Below, one piece after another: positions 28,171-37,355 of a DNA stretch of 64,000 bases. Origin of the DNA: Bradyrhizobium canariense (lineage in GTDB: Bacteria > Pseudomonadota > Alphaproteobacteria > Rhizobiales > Xanthobacteraceae). The notes below the pieces were generated by a model. It ran no database searches, had not been told where the DNA came from, and worked only from the letters and a program-made list of their open reading frames with translations. Each line of letters begins with the position of its first letter. Within the stretch, counting starts at the first letter, position 1. The stretch lies in assembly GCF_018130465.1 (NCBI RefSeq), contig NZ_JAFCKJ010000021.1:12501-76500 (forward strand), read 5' to 3'. Made by a program: the position numbers and the translations under genes.

Positions 28171-29331
28171 TCAAAAATCCTTCAGCAGCCGCTCGATGTA
28201 GTCGAGCTCGATCTGCGGGCGCGAGCTATCCCCTAAGCGGCGGCGGAGCTCTTCGAGGATGCGGCGGACGCGCTGGGCGTCGATCTCGCCGGGGATCTTG
28301 ACCGTGTAGTCGTCGCTCAGATCGCGGCCGTGAAGGGGGCGACCGAGCGGATCGGTCTGATTGCCGCCGCTCTGCTGGCGGCCGGGACGGTTGCCGGGAC
28401 CATCGCCCTGTCCGTCGCCATCGCCCTGCTGCATTGCCTCGGCCATCTTCTGCGCGCCCTTGCGCAAGGCGTCGAGCGCTTTCCCTTGCGAGTCCACGGC
28501 ACCGTCCGAATTGCCTTCGCCGAGCTGCGAGCCGGCATCGCCCATGGCCCCGTCGGCGGCGTCCAGACTGCCGTCGTCATCGCCCTGGTCGCCGTCCTGA
28601 TCGCCATCCTGGCCCGGCTGTCCCTGCTCGCCCTGCTGACCCTTCTGCCCTTTCTGGCTCTGGCTTTTTTGGCCCTTTTGCCCCTTCTGCGCGAGGCCGC
28701 GCTTGGCGAGCTCGTCCTGCAGCTTCTTCAGGCGGTCGCGCAGTGACTGCTGATCCTGCTGGAGGTCCGACATCGACTGGTCGCCCTGCTGCTTGCCGCG
28801 CGAGCGCTCACGCCGGGAGTCCTGGCCCTGCTTGAAAGTCTTGTCGCGCAATTGCTGCTGCTTGCGGATCATGTCGCTGAGCTCGTTGAGCGCCTGCTCC
28901 ATGTCGCTGTCGCCGGATTGCCCCGGCTGCGCCATCTGGAGATTTTCCATGATCTGCGCGAGCTGCTCGAGCATGCGCTGGGCCGCTTCTTTATTGCCTT
29001 CGCGCGCCGCCTTCTCGATTTGCTTCAGCAATTCGTCCAGGTCGCGCTGCGTGATGACGGAACGATCGCGATTGGAGGATTGGCTCTTTTCCGTCGCGCG
29101 CTTGTACTCCTCGAGCTTCTGGATGGCATCGGATTGATTGTTCAGGCTCTTGCCGGATTCCTTCTGCCTCAGGCTGTCGCCGGAATCCTGCATCGCCTTT
29201 TCAGCGCCATCGAGCAGGGCATCGACATCCTGATCCTGCTGGGCAGCCACGGGCGAGACGCCTCCCAACAGGAAGGCGAGACAGGCGATCGAGATCGCCT
29301 TCAAGACTGGCACGCGTGCTAACTTCCGCAT
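28171..29331 (-). CDS. C-terminal half of a TIGR02302/DUF4175-type protein with its own signal peptide
   Basis: This 386-residue protein has a Sec-type signal peptide (about 1-30, ending VAA before QQDQ), then long charged helices and a Gln/Gly/Lys/Asp-rich stretch (about 215-255). It ends with the conserved tail of TIGR02302 proteins (SDDYTVKIPGEIDAQR, then ILEELRRRLGD). In other alphaproteobacteria this tail belongs to one long membrane protein whose N-terminal part here is the upstream gene. The two genes overlap by 13 bases in different frames. Ribosome site is weak. Function of the family is not established; it is an envelope protein. Confidence 0.75.
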   Translation of the reverse strand: MRKLARVPVLKAISIACLAFLLGGVSPVAAQQDQDVDALLDGAEKAMQDSGDSLRQKESGKSLNNQSDAIQKLEEYKRATEKSQSSNRDRSVITQRDLDELLKQIEKAAREGNKEAAQRMLEQLAQIMENLQMAQPGQSGDSDMEQALNELSDMIRKQQQLRDKTFKQGQDSRRERSRGKQQGDQSMSDLQQDQQSLRDRLKKLQDELAKRGLAQKGQKGQKSQSQKGQKGQQGEQGQPGQDGDQDGDQGDDDGSLDAADGAMGDAGSQLGEGNSDGAVDSQGKALDALRKGAQKMAEAMQQGDGDGQGDGPGNRPGRQQSGGNQTDPLGRPLHGRDLSDDYTVKIPGEIDAQRVRRILEELRRRLGDSSRPQIELDYIERLLKDF

Positions 29332-31253
29332 TTACGGTCTCGCGTCGACTGGTTGGCCCCGTCGTTGCCCGCCTTCGCCCGGTTGTTCGCCGACTTGCGA
29401 TAGGCCTGAAGCTGCTCGCGCAATGCGTCCTGCTGCTTCGCCAGCTCTTCGAGCTGCTCGGGCGTGGCGCTCTGGGTCTTTTGTTTCAGCTCGACGGACT
29501 TGTCGAGGATGAGCTGAACCTCGGCGGGGAATGGCTGCCGGGGTCCAAGCGGATTCTGCTCGGCGCGCCGGGCGAGATCACGCACCTTGCCGGCCATGGC
29601 TTCGCGCAGCTTCTGCGTCAGCACCCTGATCTCGTCCTCGCTGGCGCCGCGTTCCAGCGCCCGCTTGAGCGCGTCCTGGGCCCCGCGCAACGCCGCGTTG
29701 ACGCTGCCGGCGACACCGTCGTCCTCGATCGTGACCGAGAACGCCCACATGCTCGCCACCACATCGCGCAGTGCGTCGTCGGTGCGCGCAGCCTCGAGCT
29801 GGGACGCCAGGCTGCGCAGACCGAGATAGCAGCCGGCATCCGGCGTGAACAATTCGGGCGCGATCATCAATGCGTCGAGCGCAGCGTAGACGTCGGAATT
29901 CTTGTTGGCGTCGAGCGCAAGGATACGGCGCTGTTCGACCAACGCGCGCGCGAGCGAGTTGGTGAACAGCCGCTCGGGCAGGCGCATGTTGAAGGGCTCG
30001 CTCCTGGCCTCGTTGCCGGCTTCGTCCTTGGCGGTGAGGGTCAGCGTGACGTCGGCGCCGGCATAGGGATCCTCGCTGAGGTCCTTCACCGTCTGGCCGA
30101 CGCCGTTGCGGGTGCGCGCATTCGGCAGCACGAGCGGGAATTGCGGAGGCTGGAATAGCGGCCGCGCGGCGGCCTTGGTGTCGGCCTCCTTGCTGCCATC
30201 CTTGGCATCAGCGGGGCGCAGGCCGATTTGCGCGTCGGCGCCGGTGACGCCGTAATCGTCCTCGATCTTGTAGGAGAGCTGGAGTCCGCCACGGGCCTGG
30301 CGCTCGGGATCCTTGGCGAGGGCGATCGTCGGCGCGCGGTCCGGCGTTGCCGCAAACGCCCATTGCGGCTGGCCGGAGGGCGCGCGGACATGCGCGGTGC
30401 CGTCGCCGGTGATGGCAAAATGCTTCTCGTTGGTGCCCTTGGGCGTGGCTTCGGTGGGCGCGACCTCCTTGAGGCCGCCGGAGACGGCAACATCGAGGCT
30501 ACCGCCGGAGGAGCGCACGATCAGGGTCGAGCCGGCGGGAACGGCAAGCGGGCCGCTGGGCGGCAGCGCCGCGGCCTCCTTGTTCGCGGCCGACAGGATG
30601 ACCGGAGGCTTGCCGGTGTAGAGCGGCGGCGTGACCCAGGCGTCGACGCGAACATTCGCCGGCGCCAGCACGCCGTTCCAGTGGAAGGCGGCCCCGAGCC
30701 GCACCGCACGCTCGTCACCGGCGGCGAAGAAGGTCGCAACCAGCATCACCATGACCAGCGCGCGCAGCGCCCAGGGATCATGCAGAGCGAGCCGGGGCTT
30801 CGGCAGACCGGCGCGGATGCGCTTGATCGAAGCCAGCGTGCGCTCGCGCTGCGCCTGCCACAACGCCTGCGCAACCGGGTCCCGCGAGCTCAGCGTGTCC
30901 GTCAGCGTGGTGGCCGGCCGATGACGGATGCCGGAGCCGCGGTCGAGCCGGGCCAGCGCCTCCTCGCGGCTCGGCCAGCGAAAGCGACTCAACGGGAACA
31001 GGACGGCAATCGCGATGCCGGCGAAAACGACGAGACCGATGGCGCGGGCAATGAACGGCAGCGCCAGCCAGAGTCCGGCCCAGGACACCACCAGGAACAG
31101 GCCAATGACGGTGAGAAGCCGCGCCAAATTTGGCCAGGCACGCTCCCACGCGATGGCATAAGTGGCCCGCTGCAGGGCCTGCGCCAGCTTCAGCCGCGAC
31201 AGAGCGTCGCCATCGCGGATCGGGTCTGACGGGTCGGGGGTGACGCCGTTCAA
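29319..31253 (-). CDS. N-terminal part of a TIGR02302/DUF4175-type membrane protein
   Basis: The 644-residue protein starts at a TTG behind GGAGAG. It has two N-terminal membrane segments (about 45-85), a third near 175-195, then a large periplasmic part with beta-rich repeats (VDAWVTPPLYTGKPP and similar) and helices at the end (GASEDEIRVLTQKLREAM). This is the layout of the first two thirds of TIGR02302 proteins. The C-terminal third is encoded by the next gene. An EcfG-type promoter lies about 40 bases upstream. Confidence 0.8.
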   Translation of the reverse strand: MNGVTPDPSDPIRDGDALSRLKLAQALQRATYAIAWERAWPNLARLLTVIGLFLVVSWAGLWLALPFIARAIGLVVFAGIAIAVLFPLSRFRWPSREEALARLDRGSGIRHRPATTLTDTLSSRDPVAQALWQAQRERTLASIKRIRAGLPKPRLALHDPWALRALVMVMLVATFFAAGDERAVRLGAAFHWNGVLAPANVRVDAWVTPPLYTGKPPVILSAANKEAAALPPSGPLAVPAGSTLIVRSSGGSLDVAVSGGLKEVAPTEATPKGTNEKHFAITGDGTAHVRAPSGQPQWAFAATPDRAPTIALAKDPERQARGGLQLSYKIEDDYGVTGADAQIGLRPADAKDGSKEADTKAAARPLFQPPQFPLVLPNARTRNGVGQTVKDLSEDPYAGADVTLTLTAKDEAGNEARSEPFNMRLPERLFTNSLARALVEQRRILALDANKNSDVYAALDALMIAPELFTPDAGCYLGLRSLASQLEAARTDDALRDVVASMWAFSVTIEDDGVAGSVNAALRGAQDALKRALERGASEDEIRVLTQKLREAMAGKVRDLARRAEQNPLGPRQPFPAEVQLILDKSVELKQKTQSATPEQLEELAKQQDALREQLQAYRKSANNRAKAGNDGANQSTRDRKCGS

Positions 31254-31290
31254 TCAACTCTCCAGGTTGCCCGGGAGAGAAGCGTACCAC

Positions 31291-31316
31291 AACGGCAGCA
31301 CTGAGGCATCCGTTCC
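31291..31316 (-). promoter_or_regulatory. EcfG-type promoter candidate before the TIGR02302 pair
   Basis: On the minus strand GGAAC (31316-31312), 17 bases, and CGTT (31294-31291) match the EcfG consensus of the PhyR-NepR-EcfG general stress response (GGAAC, 16-17 bases, CGTT). The start codon at 31253 lies 38 bases further on. Confidence 0.5.
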
Positions 31317-31419
31317 TGTACGGGAGACACCCCTTTTCCCGCATAACACGAGGACGTGACTGGCCCGCCGCAACCCCGTAATTTCCGCGCCGCCATCCAA
31401 AGAAAACAAAGGAAACGCC

Positions 31420-31803
31420 ATGGACAAGAAGATGCACGACAAGGGCCTGGAAGTCCGCAAAGCGGTGCTGGGCGAGGCCTATGTCAACAACGCCCTGAAG
31501 AGCGTCGACGATTTCAACCGCCCGTTCCAGGAGATGCTCAACGAATATTGCTGGGGCACGGTGTGGGGCCGCGAGGAGCTGCCGCGCAAGACCCGCAGCA
31601 TGCTCAACATCGCGATGATCGCGATCCTCAATCGTCAGCACGAATTCCGCGCGCATCTGAAGGGCGCACTCACCAACGGCGTCAGCCGCGACGAGATCCG
31701 CGAGATCCTGATGCAGGTCGCGATCTATGGCGGCATGCCGGCTGCGGTCGACAGTTTTCGGATCGCGCGCGAAGTGTTCGCGGAGATCGACGGCAAGGCG
31801 TGA
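31420..31803 (+). CDS. Carboxymuconolactone decarboxylase family protein
   Basis: A 127-residue all-helical protein of the CMD/AhpD-like family: KTRSMLNIAMIAILNRQHEFRAH and GVSRDEIREIL are the family core. It lacks the CxxC pair of AhpD but has the His of the decarboxylase type (PcaC-like). Its role may be in ring-cleavage product metabolism. No other catabolic pca gene is near. It precedes the dehydrogenase gene by 134 bases that hold a repeat element, so co-transcription is uncertain. Confidence 0.85.
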   Translation: MDKKMHDKGLEVRKAVLGEAYVNNALKSVDDFNRPFQEMLNEYCWGTVWGREELPRKTRSMLNIAMIAILNRQHEFRAHLKGALTNGVSRDEIREILMQVAIYGGMPAAVDSFRIAREVFAEIDGKA

Positions 31804-31843
31804 GCGGTGCCGGTGTGAGGGACGGGGACGCGAGGTCCCTGCC

Positions 31844-31876
31844 CCACGTCGTCCTGGCTTTTGCCAGGACGACACC
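31844..31876. repeat. Family B palindrome, short copy
   Basis: GTCGTCCTGG and CCAGGACGAC flank CTTTTG, a single folded arm of family B, between the CMD and dehydrogenase genes. Confidence 0.75.
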
Positions 31877-31937
31877 GAGGATGGATGCGCGCCGATCGAC
31901 AACAACGAATCACGAATATTCAACACAAGGAAACACC

Positions 31938-32846
31938 ATGGACATCGGATTCATCGGCCTCGGAAACATGGGTTTCCCGATGGCGCGGCGGCTGATCGAG
32001 GCCGGCAACCGGCTCGTCGTGTTCGACACGCGCCAAGAGGTCGTCGACAAGCTGGTGGCGCGCGGCGCCACTGCGGCGACGTCGCCGAAGGATGTCGCCG
32101 ACCAGGTCGAGACTGTCATGGCGAGCCTGCCCTCGCTGCAGGCTTCGCTCGCGGTTGCGACGGGGCCGAACGGCGTGATCGAGGGGAGCCGCGTAAGACG
32201 CTTCATCGATCTCTCCACCGTCGGCTCGGCAATGGCGGTGAAGATTCATGGCCTGCTCGCAGAGCATGACATCGTGCAGATCGACTGCCCGGTCTCCGGC
32301 GGCGTCGGCGGCGCCGAGAAGGGCACGCTGGCGGTGATGGTCTCGGGGCCGAAGCCCGAGTTCGAGCTGCTCAAGCCCGCGCTCGACGTCATCGGAAAAG
32401 TGTTCTTCATCGGCGAGAAGCCCGGCGCGGCGCAGACCATGAAGCTCGCCAACAACTTCTTGTCGGCCACCGCGATCGTGGCGACCTCGGAAGCCGTGGT
32501 GATGGGCGTCAAAGCCGGACTCGATCCTGCCGTGATGATCGACGTCATCAATGCCGGCTCCGGCATGAACACCGCGAGCCGAGACAAGTTTCCGCGCGCG
32601 GTGCTGCCGCGGACGTTCGACTTCGGCTTTGCCACCGGACTGATGGTGAAGGACGTGCGGCTGGCGCTGGAGGAGATGAAGCAGCTCGGCCTGTCGATGG
32701 AGGTCGCGGATGCGGTCGGCCGGTTGTGGGAGACGGTCATCAGCGCGGAAGGCGCCGAGTCCGATTTCACCGCGGCGATCAAGCCGATCGAGAAGAAGGC
32801 GGGGGTTGTTGTCGGCGGCAAGCCGGGCGGATTGGCGGGGAAGTAG
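31938..32846 (+). CDS. 3-hydroxyisobutyrate dehydrogenase family oxidoreductase
   Basis: A 302-residue NAD(P)-dependent beta-hydroxyacid dehydrogenase. The Rossmann motif GFIGLGNMGFPMARRL is at 4-19, the substrate-binding signature is DCPVSGGVGGAEKGTL, and the catalytic Lys is in MKLANNFLS. Such enzymes oxidise 3-hydroxyisobutyrate, tartronate semialdehyde or related acids. The substrate here is not clear. An AAGGAAA ribosome site supports the ATG at 31938. Confidence 0.9.
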   Translation: MDIGFIGLGNMGFPMARRLIEAGNRLVVFDTRQEVVDKLVARGATAATSPKDVADQVETVMASLPSLQASLAVATGPNGVIEGSRVRRFIDLSTVGSAMAVKIHGLLAEHDIVQIDCPVSGGVGGAEKGTLAVMVSGPKPEFELLKPALDVIGKVFFIGEKPGAAQTMKLANNFLSATAIVATSEAVVMGVKAGLDPAVMIDVINAGSGMNTASRDKFPRAVLPRTFDFGFATGLMVKDVRLALEEMKQLGLSMEVADAVGRLWETVISAEGAESDFTAAIKPIEKKAGVVVGGKPGGLAGK

Positions 32847-32864
32847 TTTTCGCGCGCCCCCTCC

Positions 32865-33036
32865 CGCGTCGTCCTGCACAAGCGAGCGCTTGGCAACGCG
32901 CAGCGTTGTCCAATGGCGAGCGCCGATCCAGGACCCATTACCACAGGCCGCAGGGACTACGGGGACTCGGGGTGACCGCTTCGCCCCAAACCACTTCCTG
33001 GGGTCATGGGTCCTGGCTTTCGCCAGGACGACACTG
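32865..33036. repeat. Composite family B repeat between two convergent genes
   Basis: A left arm near 32867 (GTCGTCCTGC) and a right arm at 33004-33034 (CATGGGTCCTGG onward, ending CAGGACGACAC) bracket degenerate copies in between. It occupies most of the gap 32847-33072. No gene is seen in it. Confidence 0.7.
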
Positions 33037-33072
33037 AAGATGAGGCGCGGTCGTACCGCTCCTCACCTCGCC

Positions 33073-34338
33073 TCACAGCCACGGCGCCGGCGTATCCATC
33101 GCGATCAGTTGCTCAACCTCGATACGCGGCCGCACGACCGCGTACTGGTCGCCCTTCACCAGCACCTCGGGGACCAGCGGCCTCGTATTGTAGGTGCCAG
33201 CCTGCACTGCGCCATAAGCGCCGGCGGTCATGATGGCGAGGAGATCACCCGGCTTCGGCGTCGGCAGGGTGCGGTCGAGCGCGAGGTAATCGCCGGTCTC
33301 GCAGACCGGGCCGACGACGTCGGCCGCGATCGTGGCCGCACCCTTCGCAGGCTGTGTCACCGGCAAGATGTCGTGGTGGGCCTCGTACAGCGTCGGACGG
33401 ATCAGATCGTTCATGGCGGCGTCGATGATGACGAAATTCTTGCCGTCACCGTGCTTCACATAGATGACCTTGGCGACCAGGATACCGGCATTGCCGACGA
33501 TCATGCGGCCCGGCTCGAACATCAGCGTGCAGCCGAGATTGTGGCTGACGCGCTTGACCATGGCGGCATAGGCGTCGGGCGCCGGCGGCGCCTCGCGATC
33601 CATGTAATAGGGAATGCCGAGACCGCCACCGAAATCGACATGCGAGATGTTGTGGCCGTCGGCGCGCAGCGTCTGCACGAATTCGGAGAGGATGCGGAAC
33701 GCGATCTCCATCTTGGAGAGGTCGGTGATCTGGCTGCCGATATGCACGTCGGTGCCTGTTACCTCGATGCCCGGCAGCTTCGCGGCGCGGGCATAGACCT
33801 CGCGGGCATACGCGATCGGAATGCCGAACTTGTTCTCGGACTTGCCGGTCGAGATCTTTGCGTGCGTGCCGGCATCGACGTCCGGATTGACACGGATCGA
33901 GATGCGCGCGGTCTTGCCCGTCTCGGTCGCAAGGCGCGACAGCAACTCGAGCTCGGGCTCGGATTCGACGTTGAGGCAAAGGATGTCGGCGGCCAGCGCG
34001 GCGCGCAGCTCGTCTTCCGTCTTGCCGACGCCGGAGAACAGGATCTTGCTGGCGGGAATGCCGGCGGCCAGCGCGCGCTTCAATTCGCCGCCGGAGACCA
34101 CGTCCGCGCCGGCCCCGAGCCTGGCCAGCGTCCGCAGCACCGACTGATTGGAGTTCGCCTTCATGGCGTAGCAGACCAGCACCTTCTCGCCGGCGAAGGC
34201 GTCGGTGAAAACGCGATAGTGCCGCTCAAGCGTCGCGGTCGAATAGCAATAGAACGGCGTGCCGACGGTTGCAGCCAGCTCGGACAGGTTCACCGCCTCG
34301 GCGTGCAGCACGCCGTTGCGATAGTCAAAATGGTTCAT
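33073..34338 (-). CDS. lysA: Diaminopimelate decarboxylase
   Basis: The 421-residue PLP enzyme catalyses the last step of lysine synthesis, decarboxylating meso-diaminopimelate. The PLP lysine is in YAMKANSN (about residue 60), with HIGSQI, GGGLGIPY and the active-site Cys in GPVCETGD. It lies 23 bases after lptM and follows argH, an order often seen in alphaproteobacteria. Confidence 0.97.
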   Translation of the reverse strand: MNHFDYRNGVLHAEAVNLSELAATVGTPFYCYSTATLERHYRVFTDAFAGEKVLVCYAMKANSNQSVLRTLARLGAGADVVSGGELKRALAAGIPASKILFSGVGKTEDELRAALAADILCLNVESEPELELLSRLATETGKTARISIRVNPDVDAGTHAKISTGKSENKFGIPIAYAREVYARAAKLPGIEVTGTDVHIGSQITDLSKMEIAFRILSEFVQTLRADGHNISHVDFGGGLGIPYYMDREAPPAPDAYAAMVKRVSHNLGCTLMFEPGRMIVGNAGILVAKVIYVKHGDGKNFVIIDAAMNDLIRPTLYEAHHDILPVTQPAKGAATIAADVVGPVCETGDYLALDRTLPTPKPGDLLAIMTAGAYGAVQAGTYNTRPLVPEVLVKGDQYAVVRPRIEVEQLIAMDTPAPWL

Positions 34339-34361
34339 GGCGTTGGCTCAGTTGCCCCAGC

Positions 34362-34652
34362 CTATCGGCTGGGTCTTTCGTCCAGGAGCGGGTCGAGGAT
34401 GAACGGTTTCTTCTTGCCCTTGGCCGCCGCCGGTGCGGCGTCCGCGCCATAGGTGGGATTGAACACGCTCGGCGTCTTCTGGGCTTCGGTCTCGGTGTCG
34501 GTCGGCTGCGCGACGTTGGCCGTGGACGCGCTGGAGGCGGTCGGCGGCAGATCCAGCGGGCCCTTGCGGCCGCAGCCGGCAAGCGCGAGCGCCGTCAGGC
34601 TCAAGACAATGATGGCCCACCCCGAGCCGGCCGGGCGAAACTTTGACGTCAC
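34362..34652 (-). CDS. lptM: Small lipoprotein LptM (YifL-like)
   Basis: The 96-residue protein starts with GTG. A short signal ends in the lipobox LAGC, followed by GRKGPLDLPP, the LptM/YifL hallmark (CG-x-KGPL). LptM helps assemble the LptD-LptE lipopolysaccharide export complex in the outer membrane. The rest is Ala/Thr/Lys rich and low in complexity. It lies between argH and lysA, the usual position. Confidence 0.9.
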   Translation of the reverse strand: MTSKFRPAGSGWAIIVLSLTALALAGCGRKGPLDLPPTASSASTANVAQPTDTETEAQKTPSVFNPTYGADAAPAAAKGKKKPFILDPLLDERPSR

Positions 34653-34745
34653 GACGAAATCCCCACTACGCGCGGCGCACCATACAGAGATTGGCGCGTT
34701 CTGGCGAGAGCCCGATGACCATGAAACATAAGCGAAATTTTGCCC

Positions 34746-36143
34746 TCAGCCCAATTTTCGCTCTTTTTCCAACCGCTTCACCCAGGCCTTGGCCTGCGCG
34801 GCAACGTTCTTCGGCGCGGTGCCGCCAAAGCTGGTGCGGCTCTTCACCGACGATTCGACCGAGAGCACGCCGAGCACGTCCTTGGTGATCTTCGGCTCGA
34901 TCGCCTGCATCTCCTTGAGCGGGAGCTCGTGCAGCGCCACGCCGCCCTCAGCGGCTTTCGCGACGATGCGGCCGGTGACGTGATGGGCCTCGCGGAACGG
35001 CATCTTCAACGTCCGCACCAGCCAGTCGGCAAGATCGGTCGCGGTGGCGTAGCCCTCGCCTGCGGCCGCTTTCATCTTCGCTTCATCAGGCACGAGATCG
35101 CGGACCATGCCGGTCATGGCACGGATCGCGAGCGACAGCGCGGCGAAGCCTTCCATGGCGCCCTGCTTGTCCTCCTGCATGTCCTTTTGATAGGCGAGCG
35201 GCAGGCCCTTCATCACGATCAGCAGCCCATTGAGCGCGCCGATCACGCGGCCGGTCTTGGCGCGCACCAGCTCGGCGGCGTCAGGATTGCGCTTCTGCGG
35301 CATGATCGAGGATCCCGTGGTGAACTTGTCGCTGAGGCGGATCATGCCGACCAGCGGCGAGGTCCAGATCACGATCTCCTCGGCAAAGCGCGACATGTGC
35401 ACGGCGCAGATCGAGGCCGCCGACAGCGTCTCCAGCACGAAGTCGCGATCGGAGACCGCATCGAGCGAGTTCGCCATCGGACGATCAAAACCGAGCGCCT
35501 TCGCGGTGGCGTGACGGTCGATCGGGAACGAGGTGCCGGCGAGCGCTGCAGCTCCGAGCGGGGATTCGTTCAGCCGCTTGCGCGCGTCCTGGAAACGGCC
35601 GCGATCGCGCGCGGCCATCTCGACATAGGCGAGCAGATGGTGACCGAAGGTCACCGGCTGCGCGGTCTGCAGATGCGTGAAGCCGGGCATCACGGTCGCG
35701 GCATGTTCGAGAGCGCGATTGACCAGCGCCGCCTGGAACGTGGCGAGCGCGGCGTCGGTCTCATCGAGGATATCGCGGACATAGAGCCGGAAATCGGTCG
35801 CGACCTGGTCGTTGCGCGAGCGCGCGGTGTGCAGGCGGCCGGCGGCAGGGCCAATCAGCTCGGACAGGCGGCTCTCGACATTCATGTGAATGTCCTCGAG
35901 CGCACGCTTGAATTCGAAGTCGCCCTTGCCGATCTCTGACAAAATCGTGTCTAGACCCTTGCCGATATTTTTCGCATCAGAGGCCGTGATGATGCCCTGT
36001 GCGGCCAGCATCGCGGCGTGAGCCTTGGACGCGGCAATGTCCTGGGCAAAGAGGTGACGATCGACGTCGATGGAAACGTTGATCTCTTCCATGATCTCGT
36101 CGGGACGTTCCGAGAACCGGCCGCCCCACATCTTGTTGCTCAT
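34746..36143 (-). CDS. argH: Argininosuccinate lyase
   Basis: A 465-residue enzyme of the fumarase/aspartase superfamily that splits argininosuccinate to arginine and fumarate in the cytosol. The signature [12 protein letters not shown] is complete, with [10 protein letters not shown] and [10 protein letters not shown]. The ATG at 36143 ([10 protein letters not shown]) has AGGGG upstream; the longer frame is not conserved. It heads argH-lptM-lysA and is divergent from tlpA with 106 bases between the starts. Confidence 0.98.
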   Translation of the reverse strand: MSNKMWGGRFSERPDEIMEEINVSIDVDRHLFAQDIAASKAHAAMLAAQGIITASDAKNIGKGLDTILSEIGKGDFEFKRALEDIHMNVESRLSELIGPAAGRLHTARSRNDQVATDFRLYVRDILDETDAALATFQAALVNRALEHAATVMPGFTHLQTAQPVTFGHHLLAYVEMAARDRGRFQDARKRLNESPLGAAALAGTSFPIDRHATAKALGFDRPMANSLDAVSDRDFVLETLSAASICAVHMSRFAEEIVIWTSPLVGMIRLSDKFTTGSSIMPQKRNPDAAELVRAKTGRVIGALNGLLIVMKGLPLAYQKDMQEDKQGAMEGFAALSLAIRAMTGMVRDLVPDEAKMKAAAGEGYATATDLADWLVRTLKMPFREAHHVTGRIVAKAAEGGVALHELPLKEMQAIEPKITKDVLGVLSVESSVKSRTSFGGTAPKNVAAQAKAWVKRLEKERKLG

Positions 36144-36249
36144 GATCCCCTGCTCACGCCTTGCTTGCCGCCACCGCATGTTTGCTGGCTGCGGCCCGCC
36201 GTATTAAGAGGCCCCTGATAGCCATATCTGCGACCGGATGACAAACGAT

Positions 36250-36915
36250 ATGCTCGACAAGAAGCCTTCCGCCACGCGCCGGATCCCCCTCGTCATCGCC
36301 ACCGTGGCGGTCGGGGGCATTGCCGGCTTCGCCGCGCTTTACGGGCTGGGCCTGAGCCGGGCGCCTACCGGCGATCCGGCCTGCCGGGCGGCAGTGACGA
36401 CGGCCTCGAGGATCGCCCCGCTCGCCCATGGCGAGCTGGCGGCGCTGACCATGGCGACCGCACCGCTGAAGCTGCCGGACTTGGCCTTCGAGGACGCCGA
36501 CGGCAAGCCGAAGAAGCTGTCGGATTTCCGCGGCAAGACGCTGCTGGTGAACCTCTGGGCCACCTGGTGCGTGCCCTGCCGCAAGGAAATGCCGGCGCTG
36601 GACGAGCTCCAGGGCAAGCTTTCGGGCCCGAATTTCGAGGTGGTGGCGGTCAATATCGACACCCGCGACCCCGAGAAGCCCAAGACGTTCCTGAAAGAGG
36701 CCAATCTGACCCGACTCGGCTATTTCAACGATCAGAAAGCGAAGGTTTTTCAGGATCTTAAGGCGATAGGCCGGGCTTTGGGCATGCCCACCTCAGTGCT
36801 GGTCGATCCCCAAGGCTGCGAGATCGCGACGATCGCGGGGCCGGCGGAATGGGCGAGCGAGGATGCGCTCAAGCTGATCCGGGCGGCGACGGGCAAAGCC
36901 GCCGCGTCGTTCTAG
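36250..36915 (+). CDS. tlpA: Thiol:disulfide interchange protein TlpA
   Basis: A 221-residue membrane-anchored periplasmic thioredoxin-like protein. The N-terminal anchor covers about 11-36, and the active site WCVPC has Cys 107 and 110. It closely resembles B. japonicum TlpA as I recall it, in length and sequence. TlpA is a reductant needed for copper insertion into cytochrome aa3 oxidase. The start MLDKKPSATRR matches; a start four codons earlier is possible. Two further Cys (about 45 and 187) are likely the structural pair. Confidence 0.96.
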   Translation: MLDKKPSATRRIPLVIATVAVGGIAGFAALYGLGLSRAPTGDPACRAAVTTASRIAPLAHGELAALTMATAPLKLPDLAFEDADGKPKKLSDFRGKTLLVNLWATWCVPCRKEMPALDELQGKLSGPNFEVVAVNIDTRDPEKPKTFLKEANLTRLGYFNDQKAKVFQDLKAIGRALGMPTSVLVDPQGCEIATIAGPAEWASEDALKLIRAATGKAAASF

Positions 36916-36926
36916 GCGATGATGTT

Positions 36927-37121
36927 TTAAGCCGTGACGTTGAGGTTGCCGCCGACGCCGGCGCCGACATTGGCAAGCGAGGGCTGTCCGGCGCCGAGCA
37001 GCGTCAGGACGGTGGATTTCTCCGCATCCGCGTTCTGCTTCATCAGCGTCGCCGAGATATTCGACTGCAGCGCGCCTTGCTGAGCGGCCAGCATGGTGCT
37101 GACCATCGCCATCATGTCCAT
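36927..37121 (-). CDS. YjfB-like putative motility protein
   Basis: A 64-residue protein, MDMMAMVSTMLAAQQGALQ at the start, with an amphipathic helix rich in Met/Gln/Ala followed by a Gly-rich end. This fits the small YjfB family found next to flagellar genes in several bacteria. No flagellar gene is in the window, so the link to motility rests only on likeness. It converges with tlpA. Confidence 0.6.
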   Translation of the reverse strand: MDMMAMVSTMLAAQQGALQSNISATLMKQNADAEKSTVLTLLGAGQPSLANVGAGVGGNLNVTA

Positions 37122-37204
37122 TACGCGAACCCTCGTACCGGGCGCAGCCTAGGGGCGTGGGGTTAACGCGACATGAATTGTCACGAAGCGGATGCACGCA
37201 GGAT

Positions 37205-37352
37205 GGGCGGTGCCCGTGTCCCGGACGCGGCGCGTCATGCAATGACGCGACGCAGAGCCGGGACCCATGCCTCGGCCCCATGCCTCGGCGTGCACGCGGC
37301 CTCTGGGCCCCGGCTCAGCAGCGCTTCGCGCTGCGTCCGGGGCACGAGACCG
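37205..37352. repeat. Complex family B-type inverted repeat
   Basis: Arms around GTCCCGGACGC and GCGTCCGGGGC, with inner copies (GCGTCATGCAATGACGC is a nearly perfect palindrome at 37230), fill the gap 37122-37355. Nothing else is seen there. Confidence 0.7.
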
Positions 37353-37355
37353 CCT

